Source: Psychromonas sp. CD1 (lineage in GTDB: Bacteria > Pseudomonadota > Gammaproteobacteria > Enterobacterales > Psychromonadaceae). Taken from it: a stretch of DNA of 64,000 nt. This document shows, in pieces, positions 28,628 to 38,865 of the stretch; within the stretch, counting starts at the first letter, position 1; each line of letters starts with the position of its first letter. The notes under the pieces were generated by a model. It saw only the letters and a program-made list of their open reading frames with translations, was not told where the DNA came from and did no database searches. Where the stretch lies: positions 744,001 through 808,000 of the forward strand of contig NZ_NDFH01000003.1 of the NCBI RefSeq assembly GCF_002239585.1, read 5' to 3'. A program made the position numbers and the translations under genes.

Positions 28628-29740
28628 TTATTTACTTAAATCATCAAAAAAAGTTTTTATGTTTTTTAAAAAACCTTCTGATTTAGGCTTATGTACTTTA
28701 GGACTTGATGCGCAACTATTTTCAAATTCTTTTAATAATTCACGTTGCTTAGCGGATAATTTAACCGGTGTTTCAATAATAACTTTACACATTAAATCTC
28801 CCGTAGCATGACTACGCACTGATTTAACTCCTTTATTACGCATGCGATACATACGCCCGGTTTGTGTTTCTGCTGAAATTTTTAATTTAACACGTCCATC
28901 TAAAGTAGGAACCTCTATTTCCCCACCTAAAGCGGCTTCACTAAAACTAATCGGTACTTCACAATATAAATTATTACCATCTCGAACAAAAACATCATGC
29001 TCACGTACATGCATCTGTACATAAAGATCCCCTGAAGTAGCACCTCGTTCACCGGCCTCGCCTTCACCACTTAAACGGATTCTATCTCCGGTATCAACAC
29101 CGGGAGGGATTTTAACACTAAGAGTTTTACTACGTTCGTAACGCCCTTCACCATGACATTTTTTACAAGGGTCAACGATGATTTTACCTGAGCCTTGACA
29201 CGTCGGACAGGTTTGATTGACAGCAAAAAAACCTTGACGCATTTGTACTTGCCCTTGCCCATGACAAGTGCCACATGTTTTAACATCCGAGCCTTTATTT
29301 ACACCCGAACCATTACATTGTTCACAATGAACTAAGGTCGGAACTCGAATCTCTTTGCTGATACCATGCACAGCCTCTTCAAGTGTGAGTTCCATATTGT
29401 AACGCAGATCTGAGCCTTGTTGTGGACGCATTGCACTGCTTCTTCCACCACCAAAAATATCACCAAAAATGTCATCGAAACCGCCACCGCCACCGAAACC
29501 ACCATGTCCTTGCTGATTAACGCCTTCATGACCATACTGATCAAAAGTTGCTTTCTTTTGCGTATCATTCAGGATTTCGTAAGCTCCTTTTACTTCTTTA
29601 AACTTTTCTTCAAGGGCATCGTCCCCTTTAGTTCTATCCGGATGATATTTCATCGCAAGACGTTTATAAGCCTTTTTAATTTCTTTAGCCGTTGCACTGC
29701 GGCTTATTCCAAGCACTTCATAACAATCACGTTTTGACAT
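28628..29740 (-). CDS. dnaJ: Co-chaperone DnaJ
   Basis: A 370-residue type I Hsp40. The J domain carries HPD at residues 33-35, followed by a Gly/Phe-rich linker ([17 protein letters not shown]), four zinc motifs ([32 protein letters not shown]) and the C-terminal substrate domain. It delivers unfolded clients to DnaK and stimulates its ATPase. It lies 94 bp downstream of dnaK with a long hairpin between them, so part of the transcription may stop before it. Confidence 0.97.
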   Translation of the reverse strand: MSKRDCYEVLGISRSATAKEIKKAYKRLAMKYHPDRTKGDDALEEKFKEVKGAYEILNDTQKKATFDQYGHEGVNQQGHGGFGGGGGFDDIFGDIFGGGRSSAMRPQQGSDLRYNMELTLEEAVHGISKEIRVPTLVHCEQCNGSGVNKGSDVKTCGTCHGQGQVQMRQGFFAVNQTCPTCQGSGKIIVDPCKKCHGEGRYERSKTLSVKIPPGVDTGDRIRLSGEGEAGERGATSGDLYVQMHVREHDVFVRDGNNLYCEVPISFSEAALGGEIEVPTLDGRVKLKISAETQTGRMYRMRNKGVKSVRSHATGDLMCKVIIETPVKLSAKQRELLKEFENSCASSPKVHKPKSEGFLKNIKTFFDDLSK

Positions 29741-29769
29741 TTTTAACTCTCAAATCTCTGCCTACAAAC

Positions 29770-29809
29770 AATAACGCGGATCATAGATAAATCCATAATC
29801 CGCGTTATT
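29770..29809 (-). terminator. Hairpin between dnaK and dnaJ
   Basis: AATAACGCGGAT / ATCCGCGTTATT, a 12-bp perfect stem with a 16-nt loop. The T-tract is interrupted, so it may be a partial terminator or an mRNA stabiliser that sets the DnaK:DnaJ ratio (inference). Confidence 0.6.
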
Positions 29810-29834
29810 CATTAAAATAATTAACTGGGATTAA

Positions 29835-31742
29835 TTATTTTTTTTCATCCTTAACTTCTTCAAACTCAGCATCAACAATATCATCGTCCTGCTTTGCTTT
29901 TTCTTCGCTTGGTGCATCACTCGCTTTTGCTTTTTGTTGAGCAATTTCACCTAGCTTTTGAGACGCTTCAGTAAGGGCAGTTATTTTAGCTTCAATTGCA
30001 CTCTTATCTTCAGCTTTAGATGCATCTTCAAGATCTTTAATCGCAGCTTCAATTTTTTCTTTTTCATCACTTGCTAACGCATCACCCGCTTCAGTGATTT
30101 GTTTTCTTGTCGCATGAACTAGTGCATCCGCTTGATTGCGTGCTGTTACCACCTCTTCAAAGACTTTATCCGCTTCTGCATTTGCTTCTGCATCTTGAAC
30201 CATTTTTTCAATTTCATCATCGCTTAAACCTGAGCTTGATTTAATTGTAATCTGTTGTTCTTGATTTGTGTCTTTATCTTTTGCTGATACATGTAATATG
30301 CCATCTGCATCCATATCAAAGGTTACTTCAATTTGTGGTGTTCCACGAGCGGCAGAACGAATGCCTTCAAGATTAAATTGACCTAACGAGATATTATCAG
30401 TAGCACGTTTACGCTCACCTTGTAAAATGTGAATAGTTACTGCATTTTGATTATCTTCAGCCGTTGAAAATGTTTGCGACTGTTTGGTCGGAATCGTAGT
30501 GTTTTTAGTGATAACGTTAGTCATAACACCACCCATGGTTTCAATACCCATAGATAATGGTGTTACATCTAATAATAACACATCAGTTTTATCACCAGAA
30601 AGTACCGCACCTTGAATGGCAGCACCCATTGCGACAGCTTCATCAGGGTTAACATCTTTACGTGCTTCTTTACCAAAGAATTCAGCAACCGTTGCTTGTA
30701 CTAGAGGCATACGAGTTTGGCCCCCAACTAAAATAACATCGTCAATTTCAGAAACACTTAAATCAGCATCTTTGAGTGCTATACGTAATGGCTCAAGAGT
30801 TGCTTTAACCATATCTTCTACTAAAGACTCTAATTTAGCACGTGTAATTTTAACATTTAAATGCTTAGGTCCTGTTGCATCAGCAGTGATGTACGGTAAG
30901 TTAATATCTGTTTGCTGTGTTGATGATAATTCGATTTTTGCTTTTTCTGCAGCTTCTTTAACACGTTGCATTGCAAGAGGATCATTTGTCAGATCAAAGT
31001 TTTGCTCTTTTTTGAATTGATCAACAACAAAGTTAATTAAACGGTTATCAAAATCTTCACCACCTAAATGAGTATCACCATTTGTCGCTAATACTTCAAA
31101 AGTCTTCTCACCGTCAACTTCGTCAATTTCAATGATTGAAATATCAAAAGTACCACCACCAAGATCGTAAACTGCGATAGTACTATCGCCTTTAGAACTA
31201 CTTACACCATAAGCAAACGCAGCTGCCGTTGGCTCATTAATAATACGTTTAACGTCTAACCCTGCAATACGTCCAGCATCTTTTGTTGCTTGGCGTTGTG
31301 CATCATTAAAGTAAGCCGGCACTGTAATAACGGCTCCAGATACTTTCTCACCTAAGTAATCTTCGGCTGTTTTTTTCATTTTTTTCAATACTTCAGCAGA
31401 AATTTGTGGGGGTGCCATTTTTTGACCATGCGCTTCGACCCATGCATCACCATTATCTGCTTTAACGATATTGTAAGGCATAATTTTCATATCGCGTTGT
31501 ACTTCTTCGTCTTCAAAACGACGTCCAATAAGACGCTTGATAGCAAAAAGAGTATTTTGTGGATTCGTCACTGATTGACGTTTAGCTGGTTGGCCGACTA
31601 ATGTTTCACCATCCGTGTAAGCAATAATTGACGGAGTAGTACGTTCACCTTCAGAGTTTTCAATAATTTTAGCAACATCGCCATCTAAAACTGAAACACA
31701 CGAATTAGTTGTACCTAAATCTATACCGATAATTTTACCCAT
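29835..31742 (-). CDS. dnaK: Hsp70 chaperone DnaK
   Basis: A 635-residue Hsp70. It has [15 protein letters not shown], the actin-like ATPase signatures [15 protein letters not shown] and [14 protein letters not shown], the linker [10 protein letters not shown], and an acidic tail ending [16 protein letters not shown]. The ATG at 31742 follows GGAGAG; a start four codons upstream would add MESK and is less likely. Part of the grpE-dnaK-dnaJ heat-shock locus with its own sigma-32-like promoter at 31824-31851. Confidence 0.98.
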   Translation of the reverse strand: MGKIIGIDLGTTNSCVSVLDGDVAKIIENSEGERTTPSIIAYTDGETLVGQPAKRQSVTNPQNTLFAIKRLIGRRFEDEEVQRDMKIMPYNIVKADNGDAWVEAHGQKMAPPQISAEVLKKMKKTAEDYLGEKVSGAVITVPAYFNDAQRQATKDAGRIAGLDVKRIINEPTAAAFAYGVSSSKGDSTIAVYDLGGGTFDISIIEIDEVDGEKTFEVLATNGDTHLGGEDFDNRLINFVVDQFKKEQNFDLTNDPLAMQRVKEAAEKAKIELSSTQQTDINLPYITADATGPKHLNVKITRAKLESLVEDMVKATLEPLRIALKDADLSVSEIDDVILVGGQTRMPLVQATVAEFFGKEARKDVNPDEAVAMGAAIQGAVLSGDKTDVLLLDVTPLSMGIETMGGVMTNVITKNTTIPTKQSQTFSTAEDNQNAVTIHILQGERKRATDNISLGQFNLEGIRSAARGTPQIEVTFDMDADGILHVSAKDKDTNQEQQITIKSSSGLSDDEIEKMVQDAEANAEADKVFEEVVTARNQADALVHATRKQITEAGDALASDEKEKIEAAIKDLEDASKAEDKSAIEAKITALTEASQKLGEIAQQKAKASDAPSEEKAKQDDDIVDAEFEEVKDEKK

Positions 31743-31823
31743 TTTACTCTCCAAACTTGTTTATGTTTTATTTATAACGACAGATTAATTTAACTAAAAA
31801 CATCTGCCGTATTGATGTTTACT

Positions 31824-31851
31824 ATATGAGGGAGAATTTTAATCTTTCAAG
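31824..31851 (-). promoter_or_regulatory. Sigma-32-type promoter of dnaK
   Basis: On the minus strand CTTGAAA (31851-31845) and CCTCATAT (31831-31824) are 13 bases apart, against the consensus CTTGAAA-N11-16-CCCCATNT. One mismatch in the -10 part. Confidence 0.8.
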
Positions 31852-31923
31852 GCAATATATGAAAAAAAATAAATTTATTTTTACTCTATATTTTTCCACA
31901 ATGCATTATCTCCCTTTAAATAA

Positions 31924-32559
31924 TTATGCAGATGCAACCGTCACCATTGCAGGGCGGATAACATGCCCGTTATAAACGTAGCCCTTCTGCATCACTAGAA
32001 TAATTTCATTGCTAGCTTTATCTTCTACTTTTTGCATACTAACTACCTGATGTATTTCAGGATCTGCTTGCTCGCCAAGAGGGTTCATTTGTACGATGCC
32101 CACTTTAGAAAATGAATCTAACAGCGATTTTAGTGTAAGCTCAACACCTTCAGCTACTTTTTCTAAGACTTCATCTTTTTTGTCGATATGATTAAGAGCC
32201 ATCTCTAGGCTATCTGCCACTGGAAGTAATGCTTCAGTAAATCGTTTTAATGTTCGTTTAACTTTATTCTCAGCATCAATTCCGGCTTTACGGATCTCAT
32301 TTTGAGCATGCGCTTGTGCACGTATGACTAAATCTTTTTGCGTTTTTAATTCTTCATCAGCGACTACTAGTTTTTTTTCTAACGTATTTATCAGATTAGC
32401 TTGTATCACTGTGGTATCTAACTCTGCATCAGGCGTTTCTACATCTTGCACGTCTTCGGCGTCATCAAGTACAACTTCTTCCATTGATGCAGTTTCAGCA
32501 TCTTCTGCTAACACTTTTCCAATCGCATCTTCAACTGTTCTTTTTTGTTCTTCACTCAT
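31924..32559 (-). CDS. grpE: Nucleotide exchange factor GrpE
   Basis: A 211-residue protein. An acidic, low-complexity N-terminal region (residues 1-50) leads into a long coiled coil (residues 55-110) and the GrpE beta domain with VGIVQMNPLGEQADPEIHQVVS and MQKGYVYNGHVIRPAMVTVA. It releases ADP from DnaK and acts as a thermosensor. It precedes dnaK with a 181-bp gap and has its own near-perfect heat-shock promoter. The acidic region is somewhat longer than in E. coli. Confidence 0.96.
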   Translation of the reverse strand: MSEEQKRTVEDAIGKVLAEDAETASMEEVVLDDAEDVQDVETPDAELDTTVIQANLINTLEKKLVVADEELKTQKDLVIRAQAHAQNEIRKAGIDAENKVKRTLKRFTEALLPVADSLEMALNHIDKKDEVLEKVAEGVELTLKSLLDSFSKVGIVQMNPLGEQADPEIHQVVSMQKVEDKASNEIILVMQKGYVYNGHVIRPAMVTVASA

Positions 32560-32602
32560 GTTTTAATCCTAAACTGTTTTTCATTGATAGTGACTTGTGT
32601 CT

Positions 32603-32631
32603 ATTATGGGGATCATTGCAATAGTTTCAAG
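32603..32631 (-). promoter_or_regulatory. Sigma-32-type promoter of grpE
   Basis: On the minus strand CTTGAAA (32631-32625) and CCCCATAAT (32611-32603) are 13 bases apart, a full match to the heat-shock consensus. It lies about 45 bases before the grpE start. Confidence 0.88.
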
Positions 32632-32699
32632 CCTGTTAATAAAATCATTTTATCAGGTTATACTCTCTTTCATCAACAGAACTAAATATAGGTTTTTTT

Positions 32700-33599
32700 A
32701 TGACCCAACAACACTCTGATTTTTCTGAATTTAAAACCGTTGGCTTAATCGCCAAAGTACAACATGAAAAAGCAACACAAACATTATTAGCACTTTATAA
32801 ATTCTTACAACAAAAAAATATTTCTGTGATCATAGATCAACGTAATACGGTAGATCTAGATTTAATAGACATACAAAGTGATGATCTCGTCGGCATTGGG
32901 AAACGCTGTGATCTTGCGATTGTTATTGGAGGTGATGGCTATATGCTTGGTGCAGCTCGGGTGCTCGCACGTTTTGATATTGCCGTGATTGGAGTAAATA
33001 GAGGCAATCTTGGTTTTTTAACCGATCTTGATCCCGAACATTTTCAAGCACCTTTATCTGAAGTGCTTAAAGGCAATTATCTAGTCGAAGAGCGTTTTTT
33101 ATTAACCACAGAGGTACATAGCCACGGTCATTTAAAATGTCGTAATAGCGCTATCAACGAAATCGTTTTGCATCCAGATAAAATTGCACATATGATTGAC
33201 TTTGAAGTGTATGTTGATGATGACTTCATGCTAAATCAACGTGCAGATGGCCTGATAATTTCTACTCCAACAGGCTCAACGGCCTATTCTCTTTCCGGAG
33301 GAGGCCCTATATTAACGCCTAATATTGATGCCATTAGCTTATTGCCTATGTTCCCTCAAACCCTCAACAGCCGGCCTATCGTAATCGATGCAAACAGCAC
33401 GATTCGATTAAAAATAGCAGAAACCAATAAAAGTGAAATGCAAGTAAGTTGTGATAGCCACGTCAATTTATCCGTTTTACCCGGCGATGAAGTCTTTATT
33501 TATAAAACAAAACATACATTAAAATTAGTACACCCTAAAGATTATAATTATTTTCATGTCTTACAAAGTAAGCTCGGTTGGGGAAATAAATTCTTCTAA
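32700..33599 (+). CDS. nadK: NAD kinase
   Basis: A 299-residue ATP-NAD kinase with the GGDGYMLGAARVLARF motif (catalytic aspartate), NRGNLGFLTDL, the central NEIVLHP and the ADGLIISTPTGSTAYSLSGGGPI block. It phosphorylates NAD to NADP. It is divergent from grpE and directly upstream of recN, the same grpE/nadK-recN order as in E. coli. The start is an ATG closely following a T-rich leader; no strong ribosome site was seen. Confidence 0.96.
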   Translation: MTQQHSDFSEFKTVGLIAKVQHEKATQTLLALYKFLQQKNISVIIDQRNTVDLDLIDIQSDDLVGIGKRCDLAIVIGGDGYMLGAARVLARFDIAVIGVNRGNLGFLTDLDPEHFQAPLSEVLKGNYLVEERFLLTTEVHSHGHLKCRNSAINEIVLHPDKIAHMIDFEVYVDDDFMLNQRADGLIISTPTGSTAYSLSGGGPILTPNIDAISLLPMFPQTLNSRPIVIDANSTIRLKIAETNKSEMQVSCDSHVNLSVLPGDEVFIYKTKHTLKLVHPKDYNYFHVLQSKLGWGNKFF

Positions 33600-33605
33600 A
33601 CCCTT

Positions 33606-33625
33606 TACTGTTTATGTATACAGTA
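33606..33625. promoter_or_regulatory. lexA box: LexA (SOS) box 1 upstream of recN
   Basis: TACTGTTTATGTATACAGTA matches the CTG-N10-CAG LexA core with the flanking TA preferred on both sides. It lies between the nadK stop and recN. Confidence 0.93.
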
Positions 33626-33627
33626 TA

Positions 33628-33647
33628 TGCTGTATGCATAAACAGCG
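33628..33647. promoter_or_regulatory. lexA box: LexA (SOS) box 2 upstream of recN
   Basis: The core CTGTATGCATAAACAG (33630-33645) fits CTG-N10-CAG. Its centre is 22 bp from box 1, about two helical turns, so two repressor dimers could bind the same face. Confidence 0.9.
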
Positions 33648-33660
33648 TTTGGGGAAGTGT

Positions 33661-35337
33661 ATGTTAAATCAATTAACGGTACAAAATTTTGCCATTGTGC
33701 AATTTTTAACATTAGAATTTAAACGAGGAATGACAACAATTACAGGTGAGACAGGGGCTGGTAAATCGATAGCCATTGATGCACTGGGGCTTTGTTTAGG
33801 TGAACGAGCAGATGCTAATATGGTGCGTAATGGCAATGAAAAAGCAGAAATAAGTGCTCATTTCACATTACAAGATACTCCTCAAGCACGGTTATGGCTG
33901 AATAATAATGACCTTGAAAATACAGATGCTATTAATGAATGTTTCTTACGCCGTACGATAAATAAAGAAGGCCGCTCGAGGGCTTATATCAATGCGACTC
34001 CGGTCCCCCTTTCCCAACTTAAAAGTTTAGGCCAACTTTTAGTTAATATTCATGGCCAGCATGCACATCAAAGCTTACTAAAAAGTAATATTCAACTCTC
34101 TATTCTTGATGAATATGCAGATCACCATACCCTATTACAAAAAGTAAAAGATACTTATCAAGGTTGGCACTTCTTAAATAAACAATTAGAACAACAACGC
34201 TTAAACCAACAAGAAAAGCAAGCACGCAAACAATTACTTGAATATCAAATTGAAGAACTCGACGCATTTTCTCTCGCTCAGGGTGAATTTGAACAAATAG
34301 AAGAAGAACATAAACGTTTAGCTAATAGTGATGCTTTAATCGAAACCTGTCAAAAAGGCTTAGACCAACTTTGTGATAATGATGATGTAGATGTATTAAG
34401 CTTATTGCGTAATAGTGTCTGTGCATTAGAAAAACTTGCTGATAATGATAAAAACTTAGAAAATATTGTGACTACTTTGCAAGAAGCTTTAATCCAAATA
34501 GAAGAAGCCTCTTACGATCTTCGTCATTTCAGTGAAAATTTAGAACAAGATCCTGAAAAATTTATACAATTAGAAAACCGTATGAGTGAAGCTCTCTCTC
34601 TCTCTAGAAAACATCAGGTGTCCGCACAACAACTTTATTCTCAGCATCAAAAATTAAAGAAAGAATTTAAACAGCTTAATAATAATGATGAGCAAATACA
34701 ACAACTCGAAAAAGAACGCCATATCGCTAAAAATAATTATGCTAAATATGCACAAAAATTAAGCCTCAGTCGCTTACGTTATGCAAAAGATCTGAGTCAA
34801 AAAATTAGTGAGAGTATTCAACAATTAAATATGCGAGATGGCCTCTTTCACATTAATTTGCAGAAGAATGAAACACAAAGCATGAGTCCCTTAGGTCTTG
34901 ATCATGTAGAATTTCAAGTTAAAACCAATGCAGGACAAACATTACAAAATCTAGTAAAAATAGCTTCAGGAGGTGAACTTTCACGCATTAGCCTCGCAAT
35001 GCAAGTCATTATCAGCCAACGAGTCGCTATCCCTACACTTATTTTTGATGAAGTAGATGCAGGGATAAGTGGGGCCACAGCATCAGTGGTAGGGAAATTA
35101 CTGCGACGTTTAGGTGAGAAAACACAAATATTTTGTGTCACACATTTACCACAAGTAGCAGGAAATGGACATCAGCAAATGTTTGTTGAAAAGAAAAGCA
35201 AAGGTAACAGTACTAATACAACAATGGTAAACCTTAATAAAGCACAGCGTATCAATGAACTCGCACGTTTATTAGGCGCCGATAATATTACAGAGAGAAC
35301 GCTTGCTAATGCACAAGAATTATTAGTACAAGACTAG
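33661..35337 (+). CDS. recN: DNA repair protein RecN
   Basis: A 558-residue SMC-like ATPase: Walker A GETGAGKSIAIDALGLCLGERAD near residue 30, long central coiled coils (about 155-370), a signature-like ASGGELSRISLAMQV and Walker B TLIFDEVDAGISG. RecN holds broken DNA ends during double-strand-break repair. I use the ATG at 33661 (GGGGAAG upstream, RecN-typical MLNQLTVQNFAIV); a longer reading from 33556 would run back through nadK and both SOS boxes. Two LexA boxes make strong SOS control likely. Confidence 0.96.
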   Translation: MLNQLTVQNFAIVQFLTLEFKRGMTTITGETGAGKSIAIDALGLCLGERADANMVRNGNEKAEISAHFTLQDTPQARLWLNNNDLENTDAINECFLRRTINKEGRSRAYINATPVPLSQLKSLGQLLVNIHGQHAHQSLLKSNIQLSILDEYADHHTLLQKVKDTYQGWHFLNKQLEQQRLNQQEKQARKQLLEYQIEELDAFSLAQGEFEQIEEEHKRLANSDALIETCQKGLDQLCDNDDVDVLSLLRNSVCALEKLADNDKNLENIVTTLQEALIQIEEASYDLRHFSENLEQDPEKFIQLENRMSEALSLSRKHQVSAQQLYSQHQKLKKEFKQLNNNDEQIQQLEKERHIAKNNYAKYAQKLSLSRLRYAKDLSQKISESIQQLNMRDGLFHINLQKNETQSMSPLGLDHVEFQVKTNAGQTLQNLVKIASGGELSRISLAMQVIISQRVAIPTLIFDEVDAGISGATASVVGKLLRRLGEKTQIFCVTHLPQVAGNGHQQMFVEKKSKGNSTNTTMVNLNKAQRINELARLLGADNITERTLANAQELLVQD

Positions 35338-35339
35338 TA

Positions 35340-35850
35340 CCTGCTAAATATTTACGAAGGCTATTGAGTAAACATTTAAATGAAAATACAACTTTCTGAT
35401 CCTATCAATACGTATTAAGACTCTTCCTGTTACCGACCCATGACTTTGATATTTGAAGACATTTATCATCCCAACACACACAAAATAAGTATTGATTCAT
35501 GTGAACGATACAAAGCTGAATACGGTATACGGTGAGAAGGCCTCAGGAAAGACTTTCAAGCCCTCGACACACGTACCTTACACACCTCTGTTTTGAAACT
35601 ATGTTAAAACATTAAACCAGAATTTAGCCACTTTATTTTCAGTAAATAAACTTCCTAGGATCTCTTTCACCCATCGAAGTTAACAGCGAGTTTAAGAAAC
35701 ACTGCTTTATTCATAACACGGTTATCTTGTCGCATCCGAATTACAATACGCTCTAAATACACAATAGGAGACAAGTTATCTAAGGGTATGTTTTGCCACT
35801 CTTTTAGATTATACATTCCCAATACAATGATCTTTAATTTTATTCTCGGT
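35340..35850 (-). pseudogene. Decayed IS256-family transposase remnant
   Basis: The reverse strand encodes pieces that read like the middle of an IS256-type (mutator) transposase. EWQNIPLDNLSPIVYLERIV with RMRQDNRVMNKAVFLKLAVN lies at about 35670-35815. After a TGA at 35667-35669 and frame changes come ENKVAKFWFNVLT, FQNRGV, TCVEGLKVFPEAF and QLCIVHM between about 35470 and 35650. Stops and frameshifts make it non-functional. The first block contains the DDE-type surroundings of the catalytic region. It fills the recN-lolB gap, where hemA would be expected opposite lolB in E. coli-like gene orders, so it marks a rearrangement scar. Confidence 0.75.
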
Positions 35851-36184
35851 GCTTATTACCTACCCGCAAATTTTATTGCATTACAGATAAAATAAAACAG
35901 GTGTAGCCACTTCAAACAGTTAACACTGGTGTGATCCTTTTTTTTGCGGTTGATCTAACGGGTGACAGCTTACGTTTTAGTATTGTCATTGGAACTAGCA
36001 TCCTATTTTTAACTCTTTAACTTATAGCGATAACATTAATAAAGGAATCAAAATGAAAAATAGACAAAAAACAAGATAGATAAATCACTTATAATAGCAA
36101 TCCCATTTTTTCCTATGTCGCATAAAAAATACACACGGGGTTGCAAATAGGTTAAACTTATTTCCTTTTTTGGTTTAATGTCCT
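35851..36184. other. Gap between the transposase remnant and lolB
   Basis: AT-rich with stop-rich frames on both strands. An 8-codon reading (ATG at 36053, AAAGGA upstream, ending TAG) is too short to call. It probably holds the rest of the insertion scar and the lolB promoter. Confidence 0.35.
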
Positions 36185-36793
36185 GTGCTTAAAAAAACTT
36201 TTCTCTCGGTGTTTCTATTATTATTACTCAGTAGCTGCGCGCAACAGCCTAGCAGACTAAATAAAGTGCTTTTGGCCACCTCTTGGTCAATACAACAACA
36301 ACAGATAGTCGCCTTAAACAATTGGCAATTAACAGGTAAAATCGCAATATTCACACCTACTGAAAGGCATAGTTTTAATATTCATTGGCAACAATTCGAG
36401 AATGATTTACAAATATCCTTAACCACTTTTTTAGGAATAAGTGTACTAAAAATCAATAAAACAGCGTTACTTACAACTGTTATTGATGCACAGGGTAAAA
36501 CATACACGGCCCCCAATGCCGATGTATTAATTTATTCTTTATCGAGGCTCGATATCCCCGTCGAATTATTACAACAATGGATTAAAGGCAACCCAGTACA
36601 AGCTAATTATCGACTCAATAAAAATAATCAGGTTGCACAACTCAAGCAAAAAAATGTAAGCCCTAATAGTTGGTCTATTCGCTACAGCGATTATCAAACA
36701 CTGACAGGAATAGCATTACCCTATAAATTAGAATTGCAACGCAAAGATGTACGTTTGAAATTTGCGATTGAGCAGTGGAAAATCCTTCCCTAA
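36185..36793 (+). CDS. lolB: Outer-membrane lipoprotein insertase LolB
   Basis: A 202-residue lipoprotein with signal sequence VLKKTFLSVFLLLLLSSC and lipobox LLSSC, giving an acylated cysteine near residue 18. The mature part has the LolB pattern NWQLTGKIAIFTP, FNIHWQQ and GNPVQANY. It accepts lipoproteins from LolA and places them in the outer membrane. The start is a GTG at 36185 with no clear ribosome site, and no in-frame ATG is nearby. It heads lolB-ispE-prs as in E. coli, but the region upstream is an IS scar instead of hemA. Confidence 0.88.
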   Translation: MLKKTFLSVFLLLLLSSCAQQPSRLNKVLLATSWSIQQQQIVALNNWQLTGKIAIFTPTERHSFNIHWQQFENDLQISLTTFLGISVLKINKTALLTTVIDAQGKTYTAPNADVLIYSLSRLDIPVELLQQWIKGNPVQANYRLNKNNQVAQLKQKNVSPNSWSIRYSDYQTLTGIALPYKLELQRKDVRLKFAIEQWKILP

Positions 36794-36900
36794 ATAATTA
36801 TCCTTTTAAAGTACATAAGTTTATGATTTTAATGACAAAACCAATAAAAACTCACATCATTAAATAAACATCGTTATTAAGCATAAAAAGAGAATAAATA

Positions 36901-37752
36901 ATGAAAACAACAACTATCCACTGGCCATCACCCGCAAAACTCAATCTTTTTTTATATATTAATCAACAACGTGATGATGGATATCATGAATTGCAAACAC
37001 TTTTCCAATTTATAGATCATTGCGATAGTCTCACCATAAAACCCAATTTATCCGGAATAGTTACTCTTTCGACTACCCTAGAAAATCTTCCTCAAGAAGA
37101 TAATTTAATTTATAAGGCTGCAATCCTATTAAAAGAATATGCCCCAAAAAATTATGGGGTACATATAGACTTAATAAAAAAAATACCCCTCGGAGGAGGG
37201 CTCGGTGGCGGATCGTCTAATGCAGCAACCACACTTATCGCTTTGAATTATCACTGGGAACTTAATTTAAGCAAAAAAGAATTGGCAGATATTGGTCTGA
37301 GTTTAGGCGCTGATGTACCTATTTTCATTCATGGAAAAGCGGCTATAGCAGAAGGAGTTGGAGAAAAATTGGTCGATGTTTATCCTGTTGAAAATTATTA
37401 TCTTGTCGCTATGCCAGATTGCCATGTGTCGACAACCACTATTTTTAAACATCCCGATTTACCCCGACAACGTAAAAAACAACCTCTTACGCTCTTAATG
37501 AGTCAAAATTGGCACAATGATTGTGAGTCTTGTGTAAAAAATAACTACCCTATGGTTGCCAAGGTTATACACTGGTTGATAGAATATGCTCCGACACGGT
37601 TAACTGGAACTGGCGCTTGTGTTTTTAGCACCTTTGCAACAGCTCTAGATGCTCGTTTCATTCAGAAAAAAACACCGAAATGGTTAAACACTTTTGTTTG
37701 TAAAGGACTCAACCGTTCACCACTCGATAGCTTTTTATCTAAATTAAAGTAA
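36901..37752 (+). CDS. ispE: 4-diphosphocytidyl-2-C-methyl-D-erythritol kinase
   Basis: A 283-residue GHMP kinase: WPSPAKLNLFLYI with the catalytic lysine, the phosphate loop IPLGGGLGGGSSNAATTL and LGADVPIFIHGKAA. It phosphorylates CDP-methylerythritol in the non-mevalonate isoprenoid route. It lies 107 bp after lolB and 81 bp before prs. The length and motifs are ordinary. Confidence 0.96.
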   Translation: MKTTTIHWPSPAKLNLFLYINQQRDDGYHELQTLFQFIDHCDSLTIKPNLSGIVTLSTTLENLPQEDNLIYKAAILLKEYAPKNYGVHIDLIKKIPLGGGLGGGSSNAATTLIALNYHWELNLSKKELADIGLSLGADVPIFIHGKAAIAEGVGEKLVDVYPVENYYLVAMPDCHVSTTTIFKHPDLPRQRKKQPLTLLMSQNWHNDCESCVKNNYPMVAKVIHWLIEYAPTRLTGTGACVFSTFATALDARFIQKKTPKWLNTFVCKGLNRSPLDSFLSKLK

Positions 37753-37833
37753 TAATATCGTATTGAAAAATACAAATGTTATTTAGCATGTTGCTATCTA
37801 ACACCAACTCTTAGGATTACAGAGGTCCTCACA

Positions 37834-38781
37834 GTGCCAAATATGAAACTATTTGCAGGTAACGCGACACCCAAATTAGCACAACAAATTGCTAATCGTC
37901 TTTTCATTAAATTAGGAAGCGCAGATGTTGGGCGTTTTAGTGATGGAGAAATCCATGTACAAATCAATGAAAATGTACGTGGTGATGATATTTTTATTGT
38001 TCAATCAACGTGTGCTCCAACCAACGATAATTTAATGGAATTAATTGTAATGATTGATGCATTGCGTCGTGCATCAGCAGGTAGAATTACTGCTGTTATT
38101 CCTTATTTTGGTTATGCACGCCAAGATCGACGCGTTCGCTCAAGCCGCGTGCCGATTACTGCAAAAGTTGTTGCTGACTTTTTGTCTAATGTTGGTGTAG
38201 ATCGCGTATTAACGGTTGATTTACATGCAGAGCAAATTCAAGGCTTCTTTGATGTGCCCGTTGACAATGTATTCGGGAGTTCTGTATTACTTGAAGATAT
38301 GCTTTCTAAAAAGCTAGAGAACCCAATGATAGTATCACCTGACATTGGTGGTGTGGTACGTGCGCGTGCACATGCAAAATTATTAAATGATGCAGATCTT
38401 GCTATTATTGATAAACGACGCCCACGTGCAAACGTAGCACAAGTAATGCATTTAATCGGCGATGTTGAAGGGCGAAATTGTATTATTGTTGACGACATGA
38501 TTGATACTGGTGGCACATTATGCCAAGCAGCTAAAGCACTTAAAGAACGTGGCGCTCTGTCCATCTACGCATATGCAACACATGCTGTATTTTCTGGTAA
38601 CGCTGCAGAAAACATTAAAAACTCTGTCATTAATGAATTCATTGTTACCGACTCGATTCCTCTTACTGAAGCAATTATTGCAACAGGTAAAGTAAAGCAA
38701 CTTACCTTAAGTGGTATGCTAGCTGAAGCAATTCGTCGTGTAAGTAACGAAGAATCTATCTCTGCAATGTTCCATTACTAA
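37834..38781 (+). CDS. prs: Ribose-phosphate pyrophosphokinase
   Basis: A 315-residue PRPP synthetase almost identical in layout to E. coli Prs: [63 protein letters not shown] and the PRPP site [11 protein letters not shown]. It makes PRPP for purine, pyrimidine, histidine, tryptophan and NAD pathways, and supplies Upp earlier in the window. The GTG start at 37834 follows GAGGTCC; translation from the ATG three codons later would cut the conserved N-terminus. A terminator follows. Confidence 0.97.
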   Translation: MPNMKLFAGNATPKLAQQIANRLFIKLGSADVGRFSDGEIHVQINENVRGDDIFIVQSTCAPTNDNLMELIVMIDALRRASAGRITAVIPYFGYARQDRRVRSSRVPITAKVVADFLSNVGVDRVLTVDLHAEQIQGFFDVPVDNVFGSSVLLEDMLSKKLENPMIVSPDIGGVVRARAHAKLLNDADLAIIDKRRPRANVAQVMHLIGDVEGRNCIIVDDMIDTGGTLCQAAKALKERGALSIYAYATHAVFSGNAAENIKNSVINEFIVTDSIPLTEAIIATGKVKQLTLSGMLAEAIRRVSNEESISAMFHY

Positions 38782-38789
38782 AAAATCGC

Positions 38790-38821
38790 ATAAATAAACT
38801 CCAATAAAAGCGTTTATTTAT
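38790..38821 (+). terminator. prs terminator
   Basis: ATAAATAAAC / GTTTATTTAT, a 10-bp stem followed by ACTTTTTATTT. Confidence 0.75.
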
Positions 38822-38830
38822 ACTTTTTAT

Positions 38831-38859
38831 TTGTACAAATTAATGGGGTGCGTTATTAT
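38831..38859 (+). promoter_or_regulatory. Probable rplY promoter
   Basis: TTGTAC (38831-38836) and TATTAT (38854-38859) with a 17-bp spacer. A transcription start near 38866 would give a 110-nt leader before rplY. Confidence 0.6.
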
Positions 38860-38865
38860 GGCGCG

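Noticed and set aside
30616-31020. 134-codon plus-strand frame inside dnaK
   Set aside because: Antisense frames over dnaK are a well-known artefact of its codon use; no independent evidence.
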